35,872 nucleotides of DNA. Source: an uncultured Hyphomicrobiales bacterium. Lineage in GTDB: Bacteria > Pseudomonadota > Alphaproteobacteria > Rhizobiales > Aestuariivirgaceae. The stretch covers positions 1 through 35,872 of the forward strand of contig CAJBCQ010000086.1 in NCBI GenBank assembly GCA_903951595.1, read 5' to 3'. Of the stretch, positions 15,949 through 23,609 are shown in pieces; position 1 is the first letter of the stretch, and every line of letters begins with the position of its first letter. The position numbers were made by a program, and so were the translations under genes. The notes beneath the pieces are model-generated. The model was not told where the DNA came from. It was given only the letters and a program-made list of their open reading frames with translations, and made no database searches.

Positions 15949-15981
15949 CGTCATCCTCGGGCTTGACCCGAGGATCCTTTT
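15949..15981. terminator. Bidirectional terminator-like palindrome between convergent operons
   Basis: ATCCTCGGG (15953-15961) and CCCGAGGAT (15967-15975) form a perfect nine-pair stem with a five-base loop CTTGA, followed by CCTTTT on the plus strand. It separates the convergent Tam41-like and spt operons. The same core, CGTCATCC...CGGGCTTGACCCG...GGA, ends the GIY-YIG element at 8216-8243 on the opposite strand, so it belongs to that repeat family. Confidence 0.6.
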
Positions 15982-15995
15982 CGACTTCGCTATTC

Positions 15996-17195
15996 TTACT
16001 CCGCCGCCTGCTGCTGCTTCACAACAACCTGACCAAACAGCTCAATAATCCGATCAATATCCGCCGGCGTATGCGCCGCTGAAACAGAACACCGCAGCAG
16101 GCAGAGCTTGGAAGGCGTTCCCGGCGGCAGTGCGATATTCACATAAACACCCGCATTCAAAAGCTCATTCCACATGCCGATGGTGGTCGGCTCATCTTTG
16201 CATTTCACCGCAATCACCGGGCTCACCACATCGCAGCCCATCGTCAGGCCCAAGGCCTTGAAGCCTGCATGAAGGCGCGCGGAATTTTCCCAAAGCCGCG
16301 TGCGCCGTTCCGGCTCGCGCGCCAGCACCTTCACCGCCTGCAAAGCAGTTGCGGCGGAAACGGGTGAAGGGGAAGCGGTGAACATATAGGGCCGCGAGGC
16401 ATAGCGGATCGTATTGAACAGCGGATGATTGCCCGCGCCAAACCCGCCAATGGAACCTACACTTTTCGAGAAAGTGCCAACGATGAAATCAACTTCATCA
16501 TCAAGCCCCGTCTCATCGCCAAGCCCACGCCCATTCGGCCCCAGAACACCGAATGAATGGGCGTCATCGACGAGAAGCTGGAAGCCGTGCTTCTTCTTCA
16601 CCTCAACAAAATCCGCCAAGGGTGCGCGGTCGCCCAGCATCGAATAAATGCCTTCGAGAACGACAAGCCGCCCGCCCTCTTCGCCCTCAACCCGCGACAG
16701 ACGCTTATCGAGATCAGCAGCATCATTATGCCGGAAGCGCACGAGCTTGGCACCCGACAGCGTGCAACCATCATAGATGGAAGAATGGCTATCTGCATCG
16801 AGGAAGATCGTATCCTTCGGCCCAGCCAAGCCCGCCATCATGCCCAAATTTGCCTGATAACCCGTGGTGAACACAATGCAATGCTTGCGGCCCAAGAACT
16901 TCGCGATCTCCGCTTCCAGCTCCCCATGCATGGCATAAGAACCATTGGCAATGCGAGAGCCCGTGGTGCCCGTGCCAAATTCCGCCAGCGCCTTTTTGCC
17001 CGCTTCAATCACCGAAGGCTCAAATGTGATGCCCATGTAATTATTGGTGCCCGCCAGAATGGTTTCACGCCCATTGATGATGGAGCGCGTGGGCGAGAGA
17101 ACTTTTTCATTCACAAGGCCCACCGCATTCACACCCATCGCCATCATGCGGGCATGGCGTTCGGCAATGTGCTTGTGCTTATCGAAAAGGTCCAT
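15996..17195 (-). CDS. spt: Serine palmitoyltransferase-type PLP enzyme
   Basis: A 399-residue alpha-oxoamine synthase (fold-type I PLP enzyme) that would join serine and an acyl thioester to give 3-oxo-long-chain base, the first step of sphingolipid synthesis. Visible active-site parts are DSHSS with the ring-stacking His, DDAHSFG with the Asp that contacts the pyridine nitrogen, and the Schiff-base lysine in GTFSKSVGSIGGF. The GGFG...YASRPYMFTASPSP part is typical of the SPT rather than the KBL or ALA-synthase branch. Of two adjacent ATGs, the second (17195) lies six bases from AGGAG and is preferred; the first (17198) would be only three bases away. The gene overlaps or abuts acpR, the specialised carrier it would use, and is the last of four coupled genes. 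Confidence 0.88.
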   Translation of the reverse strand: MDLFDKHKHIAERHARMMAMGVNAVGLVNEKVLSPTRSIINGRETILAGTNNYMGITFEPSVIEAGKKALAEFGTGTTGSRIANGSYAMHGELEAEIAKFLGRKHCIVFTTGYQANLGMMAGLAGPKDTIFLDADSHSSIYDGCTLSGAKLVRFRHNDAADLDKRLSRVEGEEGGRLVVLEGIYSMLGDRAPLADFVEVKKKHGFQLLVDDAHSFGVLGPNGRGLGDETGLDDEVDFIVGTFSKSVGSIGGFGAGNHPLFNTIRYASRPYMFTASPSPVSAATALQAVKVLAREPERRTRLWENSARLHAGFKALGLTMGCDVVSPVIAVKCKDEPTTIGMWNELLNAGVYVNIALPPGTPSKLCLLRCSVSAAHTPADIDRIIELFGQVVVKQQQAAE

Positions 17196-17197
17196 CA

Positions 17198-17449
17198 TCA
17201 GCTCCTATTCACGCGCGCTTCCACCACACTGACAAGATCATCCAGCGTGCGGGTTTCCGAAAGCACGTTGAGTGCGATTTCGATGTTGAAATGATCCTCC
17301 ACCTCCATCACGAAATCCATCACCGTCACGGAGTCGATATTCAGGTCGGTGGAAATGTCGGTGGTCAGCGAAAGGGCCACGCCCGCGCTGTTGAACGGCT
17401 GCAAAAGCTCGCAAAGGGCCGTGAAAATCTCAGCACGGGTGGCAGTCAT
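17198..17449 (-). CDS. acpR: Dedicated acyl carrier protein of the sphingolipid operon (AcpR-like)
   Basis: An 83-residue acyl carrier protein with the phosphopantetheine site DSV (Ser40) in NIDSVTVMDFVMEVEDHF, helix II typical of type-II carriers, and a C-terminal DDLVSVVEARV helix. It is acidic as expected. Alphaproteobacteria with sphingolipids carry a special carrier, AcpR, next to spt that holds the acyl group for condensation with serine; this gene has exactly that position. It starts at the ATG overlapping the cerR stop by four bases and ends one base into the spt region, so all three should be translationally coupled. A generic ACP is the alternative, but the neighbourhood makes that unlikely. 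Confidence 0.88.
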   Translation of the reverse strand: MTATRAEIFTALCELLQPFNSAGVALSLTTDISTDLNIDSVTVMDFVMEVEDHFNIEIALNVLSETRTLDDLVSVVEARVNRS

Positions 17450-18438
17450 GGCAGTTTCGTCTCCTGATCCGAATTCGGCCTAGATGTAGCCGCACCGCGC
17501 CGTGGCGGCAACAAGCCTTGATCCCGGTAGGCGGCAAGCGTTTGTGCAAAGCCGCGCGCAAAGCCAAATTCAGGCGAAAAACCCGGCAATGCCGGCCCCT
17601 GCACCACCCAATCGGGATGATAAAGCTCACCTAGCTTGCTCTGGCTCAGCATGAAAGGCACGCCCCGAAGACTGGCAATCCAGTCCGCCAGCAAAGCCGG
17701 CAACGCCAAGGCGGCACGCGGCACAAAGATCGGCTGCACACAGCGCCCCTCAGCGGCTCCGGCAATGGCGCATAGCTCATCCCAGCCATAGCCGCCAGAT
17801 TTGCCATCATCCATTTCATGGATCGTGCCTGAAGGCGCATCCGCCAAAGCCGCATCCACCAAAGCCCGCGCCAGATCGGCCACATGCAACAAAGAGATAC
17901 GCCCCTGCCCACGGCCCGGCACCAAGGCATAGCGGCGCGTTAATTGCACAAATAGCGGCAGGGTTGCTTTGTCGCCAGGGCCATAAACGGCGGGCGGACG
18001 GATCATCACCCAATTCATGCCACCCGCAGCGCGCGCCACCAAATGCTCACCCGCTCGCTTGCTCGCCGCATAATGCGACAAATCCGGCTCACGCGCGGCC
18101 AGCGATGAAACATGCACAAAGCGGCGCACCTTGGCACCAACAGCCGCCACCGCAACATTGGCAGCCCCTTGCCCATTCACCGCAAAAAACCCATCACGGT
18201 TCACCGCCATAATGGCACCCGCAATATGAATAACCGCATCCGCCCCATCGCACAGGCTCGCAAGGGCGGATTTATCAGCCAAATCTCCAGCCACAATTTC
18301 CGTATTGAGATGAAGCTTCAATCGGCCCGGATCCCGCGCCAAAACGCGCGCACGAAGCCCGCGTGCGGCCAGTTCGGCCATAACGGCGCGGCCCACAAAA
18401 CCACCGGGGCCAGTAACTGCAATCAAGGGAGCGCTCAC
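17446..18438 (-). CDS. cerR: NAD(P)-dependent epimerase/reductase family protein, probable ceramide reductase
   Basis: A 330-residue extended short-chain dehydrogenase/reductase. The dinucleotide loop is TGPGGFVG (9-16), the catalytic set is S111/S112, Y123 and K127 (HYAASKRAG), and WVMIRPPAVYGPGD matches the family's substrate-side strand. The homologous Caulobacter gene beside spt, cerR, reduces the 3-oxo group of the ceramide or base; the same job is inferred. The start is GTG at 18438, overlapping the aasR stop (GTGA). The C-terminal 30 residues are Pro/Arg/Ser-rich and unlikely to be structured. Confidence 0.82.
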   Translation of the reverse strand: MSAPLIAVTGPGGFVGRAVMAELAARGLRARVLARDPGRLKLHLNTEIVAGDLADKSALASLCDGADAVIHIAGAIMAVNRDGFFAVNGQGAANVAVAAVGAKVRRFVHVSSLAAREPDLSHYAASKRAGEHLVARAAGGMNWVMIRPPAVYGPGDKATLPLFVQLTRRYALVPGRGQGRISLLHVADLARALVDAALADAPSGTIHEMDDGKSGGYGWDELCAIAGAAEGRCVQPIFVPRAALALPALLADWIASLRGVPFMLSQSKLGELYHPDWVVQGPALPGFSPEFGFARGFAQTLAAYRDQGLLPPRRGAATSRPNSDQETKLP

Positions 18439-20273
18439 TGCGCGGCAACAGCCCGCAGCGGCATGGCAACCGCATGCACCGGCGCATTGGCGGCGATTTC
18501 GGCAATTTCGCCCGAAACAAAGCGCGCCTTGGCCGCCGCACGCGACAACTTGCCCGACGAAGTAAAGGGCAGGCTCTTGGGTGCCACCAGCACCACATCA
18601 CATTCCACCCCAGCCGAATGATGCACACTGGCTGAAACCTTGCGGCGCAAATCTTCCATTTCGGCAGGCGCTGTCAGGCGGCATTGCACCAGCACCGTTA
18701 CCTGATCTTCACCATCATCATTCTCAATACCGAAGGCCGCAACATCACCTGAACGCAAGGGTTCAATATGTTCGGCCGCCCATTCAATATCCTGCGGCCA
18801 GATATTGCGGCCATTATGCAAGATCAAATCCTTGGCGCGGCCCGTAATAACGATTTGGCCGTCGATGAGATAGCCCATGTCGCCCGTATCCATGAAACCG
18901 CCATCGCGCATCACGGCATCGGTTGCTTCAGCGGCTTCGTAATAGCCGTTCATCAGGCTCGGACCCTTGACGAGGATATGACCAATTTCGCGGTCGCCCA
19001 GCGTGCGACCATCATCGTCGGTCACTTTCATCTCATGGCCTTCGAGCGGGCGTCCGCACACCACGAATGTGCGCGTGCGTTCCGGCTTCAAGCCCGGTGC
19101 TGCCGGAACGGCACGGCGCGACAGCTTGTAATGCGCGCGGTCCACCACATCCACAGCCGCAGGCGCGGTCAAATCTGAGAAGGTAATGGCGAGCGTGGAT
19201 TCCGCCATGCCATAGCTGGGCAAAAAGGCCGTGGGGTTGAACTTCGCCGGCTTCATATGCGTGGCAAAAGCCTCCAACACATCTGCCCGCACCATGTCGC
19301 CACCAATGCCCGCAACCCGCAAAGCCGAAAGATCAATCGACGGCGCATCACCATTCAGGCGACGACCCGCCAGATCATAGCCAAAGGAAGGCGAGAAGGT
19401 GATGGTGGAACGATTATCGCTCATCAGCTTCAGCCACAAAGCAGGACGCCGCGCGAAGGAAGGTGTGGACAGATAATCCACCGTCACCTGCGCCAACATG
19501 GGGCTGAGGCAAAAGCCGACCAGCCCCATATCGTGATAAAGCGGCAGCCACGAGAAGGCGCGGTCGGCAGGCGAAATCGCCATGCCCTGCCGCAAAATAC
19601 CTTCCGCATTCGCCATGATGGCCTTTTGCGAAATCAGAACGCCTTTGGGGCTGGATGTGGAACCGGAAGAATATTGCACATAAGCCACGTCATCCGCCGT
19701 GAACGGTTCCAGCACCACATGCGAAGCATCCACCGATGCCAAGGCCGAATGGGTGAACACTTTCACATTGCCAAGCGCCTTGGCAGCCGCCTCCACATGG
19801 CCCAGCAGATCATCACCCGCCACAATGGCCGAAGCGCGCGCGGCTTTCAGCATGCCGGTAATGCGCTCAATGTAAGATTCCTTACCACCAATATACATGG
19901 TGTAAGGCACCGGGCACGGCACAAGCCCGGCATATTGGCAGCCGAAAAACACGGCCATAAAATCAGCGCCTGTTTCAGCAATCACGCCCACGCGCTCACC
20001 GCGTTTCAGGCCTGATGCAATGAGCCGCTGGCCGGTGGCAATTGCCAGCTCACGCAATTCCGAATAGGCCAGCACGCGCTCCAAAGCCCCGCGCGAGGAA
20101 TAGAAATTGAATCCAGTTTCACCGCGCGCGGCATAATCAAGGCCTTGGCTGATGGTGGCAAAGCCGCCGACTTTCTGGGGATGGTTGCGGCTGGCGCGGG
20201 CGGTACGCGAAATGACCTGCTCGGGCTCCACCCGATCCACAACTTCGCCCGCCGTTTTCAATTCATGACGCAA
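18435..20273 (-). CDS. aasR: Fatty acyl-AMP ligase / acyl-ACP synthetase (AasR-like)
   Basis: A 612-residue adenylate-forming enzyme of the fatty-acyl-AMP-ligase type. It carries the P-loop YSSGSTSSPKGV, the SYGMAE motif, the MDTGDMGY aspartate motif, the hinge in TGRAKDL and the C-terminal lysine region SSGKLSRAAAK. SWLPLYHDMGLVG is typical of FAAL proteins. It should activate a fatty acid with ATP and load it onto the carrier encoded two genes downstream, feeding Spt. The start appears to be TTG at 20273, seven bases after GGGGA; the next methionine is far inside the fold. A direct repeat and the neighbour's terminator lie upstream, so this gene probably heads the operon. An acyl-CoA synthetase is the alternative reading. 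Confidence 0.85.
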   Translation of the reverse strand: MRHELKTAGEVVDRVEPEQVISRTARASRNHPQKVGGFATISQGLDYAARGETGFNFYSSRGALERVLAYSELRELAIATGQRLIASGLKRGERVGVIAETGADFMAVFFGCQYAGLVPCPVPYTMYIGGKESYIERITGMLKAARASAIVAGDDLLGHVEAAAKALGNVKVFTHSALASVDASHVVLEPFTADDVAYVQYSSGSTSSPKGVLISQKAIMANAEGILRQGMAISPADRAFSWLPLYHDMGLVGFCLSPMLAQVTVDYLSTPSFARRPALWLKLMSDNRSTITFSPSFGYDLAGRRLNGDAPSIDLSALRVAGIGGDMVRADVLEAFATHMKPAKFNPTAFLPSYGMAESTLAITFSDLTAPAAVDVVDRAHYKLSRRAVPAAPGLKPERTRTFVVCGRPLEGHEMKVTDDDGRTLGDREIGHILVKGPSLMNGYYEAAEATDAVMRDGGFMDTGDMGYLIDGQIVITGRAKDLILHNGRNIWPQDIEWAAEHIEPLRSGDVAAFGIENDDGEDQVTVLVQCRLTAPAEMEDLRRKVSASVHHSAGVECDVVLVAPKSLPFTSSGKLSRAAAKARFVSGEIAEIAANAPVHAVAMPLRAVAAQ

Positions 20274-20370
20274 AAGACAATCCCCGCATTCCAGATCACT
20301 GGGACAGGGTTAAAGCGCGCTACTGCACCGCACAAATCAAAAGGTGTTTCAGTTTGTAACCCAATCAAAA

Positions 20371-20395
20371 GCTGAACGACTCGTTAATGTTCAGC
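20371..20395 (-). terminator. Intrinsic terminator after the tail-anchored hypothetical gene
   Basis: GCTGAAC and GTTCAGC form a perfect seven-pair stem with an 11-nt loop; on the minus strand it is followed by TTTTG. The distal arm overlaps the stop codon of the gene at 20391-20918. It separates that gene from the aasR operon on the same strand. Confidence 0.6.
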
Positions 20396-20918
20396 CCGCC
20401 GACATGGCCATAAAAACGGCCAAAAGCGCAAAGATTCCAAGGGCAAAGCCGGAGAGCCAGGCAAGGGTGAGCGACGCGCCTGAATAACCATCCCGCTTTG
20501 GCTTGGCCGGTGGGTTCAAACCAGCCGAGGCGCGTTCACGCGCGATCATCCGGTGAGCCAGATGGCTGATGATATGACGCGCCAATTCTTCGCGGTCGCG
20601 AGTCTCTAACAGCACCTCACGCCCATTCTGGGTATCCACCTCAAAGCGATAGGTGCGCGGGTCTGGTGCCATAACTACCGAGGAAATGAGATCAATCCAA
20701 AGCCGCGGCGGATCGCCCGACAAAAGGGCGATTTCCACAAAGCCAGATTTCGGCAGTCCCGTCGCCAGCCCCTGCACCAGATCCTGCTTCAGGGCATAAA
20801 GGCGCAAGGTCTGGGCATCGCGGATTTCGGTGACGGCATCAAAATGCGCCGCCTCCTTGATCCGCGCCTCGCGCAGCGCGTCCGTCAAACCCTCAAAAGC
20901 CAGTTCCTGTCCCGGCAT
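20391..20918 (-). CDS. Hypothetical protein with C-terminal membrane anchor
   Basis: A 175-residue protein I cannot name. The first 120 residues are soluble, alternating helix and strand (HFDAVTEIRDAQTLRLYALK, then a strand-rich PPRLWIDLISSVVMAP...YRFEVD), followed by a charged segment and one C-terminal hydrophobic helix (LTLAWLSGFALGIFALLAVF), so it should be tail-anchored in the inner membrane facing the cytoplasm. AAGGA six bases before the ATG at 20918 decides the start; an upstream ATG at 20957 lacks this. It lies between the sphingolipid operon and another membrane-anchored hypothetical gene on the same strand, with about 100 bp to the latter. Confidence 0.75.
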   Translation of the reverse strand: MPGQELAFEGLTDALREARIKEAAHFDAVTEIRDAQTLRLYALKQDLVQGLATGLPKSGFVEIALLSGDPPRLWIDLISSVVMAPDPRTYRFEVDTQNGREVLLETRDREELARHIISHLAHRMIARERASAGLNPPAKPKRDGYSGASLTLAWLSGFALGIFALLAVFMAMSAG

Positions 20919-21017
20919 GGGAATTCCTTTACCATAATCAGCGACACACTGTGCCAAATCCGGCCAGATTCACCCGCTTTGCCGCCCTTGAACCCGATCC
21001 TTGCAGATCGGATGCCA

Positions 21018-21776
21018 TCAATTGGCCGGTTCGGCCGCAGGCTCAGCGGCAGGCGCAACGGCAGGCGTGACCGACGCCTTTTCCGGCCCCCCGCAAGCCG
21101 GTGGCAGGTCCACATCAGCAAGCCACAGCTCGAAAGTATTCGGTCGCACCTTCTTGGCCCCGCTCCAGCGCCCCGCCAGATTGACAATTTTCATATCAAA
21201 ACCAAAGCTTTGCAAAAGCCCGTTCAACACCTCCGCGCGCGGCACATCGGCATCTTTCAGCACGCGCAATTCATTCTGCTTACCATCCCATTTGGCCTTG
21301 GTGATGGCGGGGATGGCGATGGTTATTTTGTCAGTGTCTTTGAGCGAGGTGATGAGGGTACGCACACAGGCCCGCTGCTCATCACTCGTCACATGCACAA
21401 AAATGCGCGCAGGCAGGCGTTCCACCGCCTCAGTGAACACGGCTGCAACCGATGGATTAACTTCAGACGCCTTAAGCAGGGCTGATTCCATTAAGGTTAA
21501 CAACTCAGGGTCAGAGGCTGAATTGGCGTAATCAAGCTGGGCCGCCACGAATTCAACAGGCACTTTGTCGTTCTTTAACAGATACTCGAACATGGCAATG
21601 CCATATTTCTGGCGTTCCGGGCTTTCATCGCTGACCAGATCAATCATGGTCTTAAGATCGGCCAAGTTCTGCTGCCAGCGCGTATAATACCAGCCCATTG
21701 AAGCCACCGTGATGGGAATCATCACGCTGGCAATCATCTGAACCATCATTTCGCGCAATGGGCGCTGGGTGGACAT
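21018..21776 (-). CDS. Hypothetical protein with N-terminal membrane helix and Ala/Pro tail
   Basis: A 252-residue protein without a family I can name. One hydrophobic helix at about residues 10-30 (MVQMIASVMIPITVASMGWY) should anchor it, leaving a helical middle with HEAT-like short helices (residues 45-115) and a C-terminal strand-helix-strand unit (ELRVLKDADVPRAEVLNGLL, NTFELWLAD) of the type seen in small ligand- or peptide-binding modules. The last 25 residues are Ala/Pro/Glu-rich. It is divergent from the GGDEF gene, 172 bp apart, and may share its control region. The start at 21776 is the first Met before the hydrophobic segment. Confidence 0.7.
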   Translation of the reverse strand: MSTQRPLREMMVQMIASVMIPITVASMGWYYTRWQQNLADLKTMIDLVSDESPERQKYGIAMFEYLLKNDKVPVEFVAAQLDYANSASDPELLTLMESALLKASEVNPSVAAVFTEAVERLPARIFVHVTSDEQRACVRTLITSLKDTDKITIAIPAITKAKWDGKQNELRVLKDADVPRAEVLNGLLQSFGFDMKIVNLAGRWSGAKKVRPNTFELWLADVDLPPACGGPEKASVTPAVAPAAEPAAEPAN

Positions 21777-21920
21777 GGGACGTAAACCTCATCAAAGAAA
21801 CCGAGGGCTTCTTCATAGCCGAATATGGCGTGAGGATGACAGTGGCAACCTAAAGGCACCCCCTCAGTAATCGACACGCCAGAAATGAGTAAAATCCGAA
21901 CAGTCTGCTTACATGAATCT

Positions 21921-21949
21921 TTAGTCGAACAAGCTAGTCTTTCGACTAA
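21921..21949. promoter_or_regulatory. Perfect inverted repeat overlapping the GGDEF gene start codon
   Basis: TTAGTCGAA (21921-21929) and TTCGACTAA (21941-21949) are perfect inverted repeats of nine bases, separated by 11. The right arm ends with the A of the ATG. As DNA it could be an operator between divergent genes; as RNA it would fold over the initiation region. No Shine-Dalgarno sequence is visible. Confidence 0.6.
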
Positions 21950-23427
21950 TGAGCAAACTTCGCAAAAGCATGATGGTGACGGGATTGTGGTGCGCGGGCG
22001 TCTCCGCGGCGCACGCAGCCGCTGCAACCGGTATCATCACACCCGAATCCGCCGCTTTTGGCGGTATCGCCATCATTGCTGCTGCTGCGGCCGCTATAAG
22101 TCGGCGTAATCTGCTGCTCGCACGGCGCGAGCATGCCGCTGCTATGCATCAAGCAAGCCATGATCCGCTGACCGGCCTTCCCAACCGACTGGCCTTCATG
22201 CGCAAGCTTTCAGGCATGATGGAAGACAAACGCCAAGCGGCCGTGATTTTTCTCGATCTGGATGGTTTCAAAGCGGTAAATGACAATTTCGGCCATTATG
22301 TTGGCGATGATTTCCTGAAGGCCAACGCCGTCCGTCTGCAAGAGGCCGCCGGATCGGATCGCCTGCTCGCGCGTGTGGGTGGGGATGAGTTCGCCATTGC
22401 CATTTTTGGCCACAATGCCCGCCAGATCGCCTGCAGGATTGCAAGCAACATCACCCAATGCATGAAAAACCCCATCCTCAGCGATGGTCGTGAGCTGTTT
22501 GCCGGCGCAAGCCTTGGCATTGCCTGCGGCAATAGCGCCGATGTGACACCCGAAGAACTGCTCAAGCGCGCCGACATGGCCATGTATGAAGCCAAGCGTA
22601 GCGGCGGCTGCACATGGGAAATGTTCGACAGCCGCTTGGCCGCTGCCCTTAATCGCTGCGAAACCTTGTTCACCGCCATCGGGCAAGCCGTGGATGCGGC
22701 ATTCCCCATACCCATGTTCTATGAACCCATGACCCGCACCGACAATGCCCAGCTTATCGGTGCCCGTGCCGTGCTGAAATGGCATGATGCAGACGAAGAT
22801 GCCGAAGGCCTCATGGGCCTTGCCGCGCGCGAAGGTTTTGGCAGCGATCTTCTGCATCATGTGCTGGACCGCGCCTGTGCAGATGCACGCAATTTCCCTG
22901 CCATGCGTCTGTGTGTGCCCGTCACCGCCCAGCAACTCCTGGCAACAGATTTTGAACAACGCATTGAAACGACTTTCCTGCGCCATGGTGCGGACCCTTC
23001 CCGCATTGAATTCCAGTTGCCGGCACACCAGCTTCGGGCACTGCGCAAGCGGCTTTGCCCGCAAATGATGCAGCGGCTCACCACGCGCGGCGTGCAATTC
23101 AGCCTGACAGGCTTTGGCAACGGCCCTTCCGACATTAGCCTTCTGGCAAAAAGCCCCTTCAAGCGCCTTGTGCTGCATGAAAGCCTCTCGGCCGGCATTT
23201 CCAGTGATGTGACCACCCAGCAGGTAATCCAAGGCATCAATGCGATTGCCCGCGCCTATGGCATCGAAGTGGGTGCGGCAGGTGTGTCCAATTCCAGCCA
23301 AGCCAAATTGCTGCGGCTTGCCGGGGTAAGTGAGATTTCAGGCCGCCAAGTCGGCGAGCTCTGCTCACCAGCTGAACTGGTGCGCGACTTTGTGGATCCA
23401 GCGACCACAAGAGCGATCTCAGCCTGA
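21949..23427 (+). CDS. Membrane-anchored GGDEF protein with degenerate EAL domain
   Basis: A 492-residue protein. Hydrophobic segments at about 8-27 and 36-50 anchor it; a GGDEF domain spans about 70-225 with HDPLTGLPNR, the metal-binding LDLDGFK and an intact GGDEF (144-148), so it could make cyclic di-GMP from two GTP. The inhibitory I-site RxxD is broken (AGSD before the motif). The rest (about 240-480) aligns in order with EAL phosphodiesterases, but the EAL triplet reads ARA in LIGARAVLKWHD and the DDFG-type motif is GFGNG, so the hydrolase is expected to be inactive and perhaps sensory. The ATG overlaps a 29-bp dyad (21921-21949). Regulation of surface or lipid functions is possible but not shown. 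Confidence 0.85.
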   Translation: MSKLRKSMMVTGLWCAGVSAAHAAAATGIITPESAAFGGIAIIAAAAAAISRRNLLLARREHAAAMHQASHDPLTGLPNRLAFMRKLSGMMEDKRQAAVIFLDLDGFKAVNDNFGHYVGDDFLKANAVRLQEAAGSDRLLARVGGDEFAIAIFGHNARQIACRIASNITQCMKNPILSDGRELFAGASLGIACGNSADVTPEELLKRADMAMYEAKRSGGCTWEMFDSRLAAALNRCETLFTAIGQAVDAAFPIPMFYEPMTRTDNAQLIGARAVLKWHDADEDAEGLMGLAAREGFGSDLLHHVLDRACADARNFPAMRLCVPVTAQQLLATDFEQRIETTFLRHGADPSRIEFQLPAHQLRALRKRLCPQMMQRLTTRGVQFSLTGFGNGPSDISLLAKSPFKRLVLHESLSAGISSDVTTQQVIQGINAIARAYGIEVGAAGVSNSSQAKLLRLAGVSEISGRQVGELCSPAELVRDFVDPATTRAISA

Positions 23428-23609
23428 AGATCGCGCCACAAAACCAGCGCCCCATCCCCCACCTAAATCTTGCCGACGCGCCTGCCAGTACAAAGGCTTG
23501 CCAGCTCATCTTTCTGGCTGGTACGCAGGCTTCATGCCAATTGCTATTAATGATTCCAACCGTTTTATAAGAACAACCAAGAGACTGGCACCGGCCCTTC
23601 TGCGGGCGG

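Noticed and set aside
19257-20015. 252-codon frame on the plus strand opposite aasR
   Set aside because: Arg/His-rich shadow of a strongly supported ligase gene.
22210-23301. Long minus-strand frame (363 codons) opposite the GGDEF gene
   Set aside because: Antisense to a clear GGDEF/EAL protein and without any recognisable domain.
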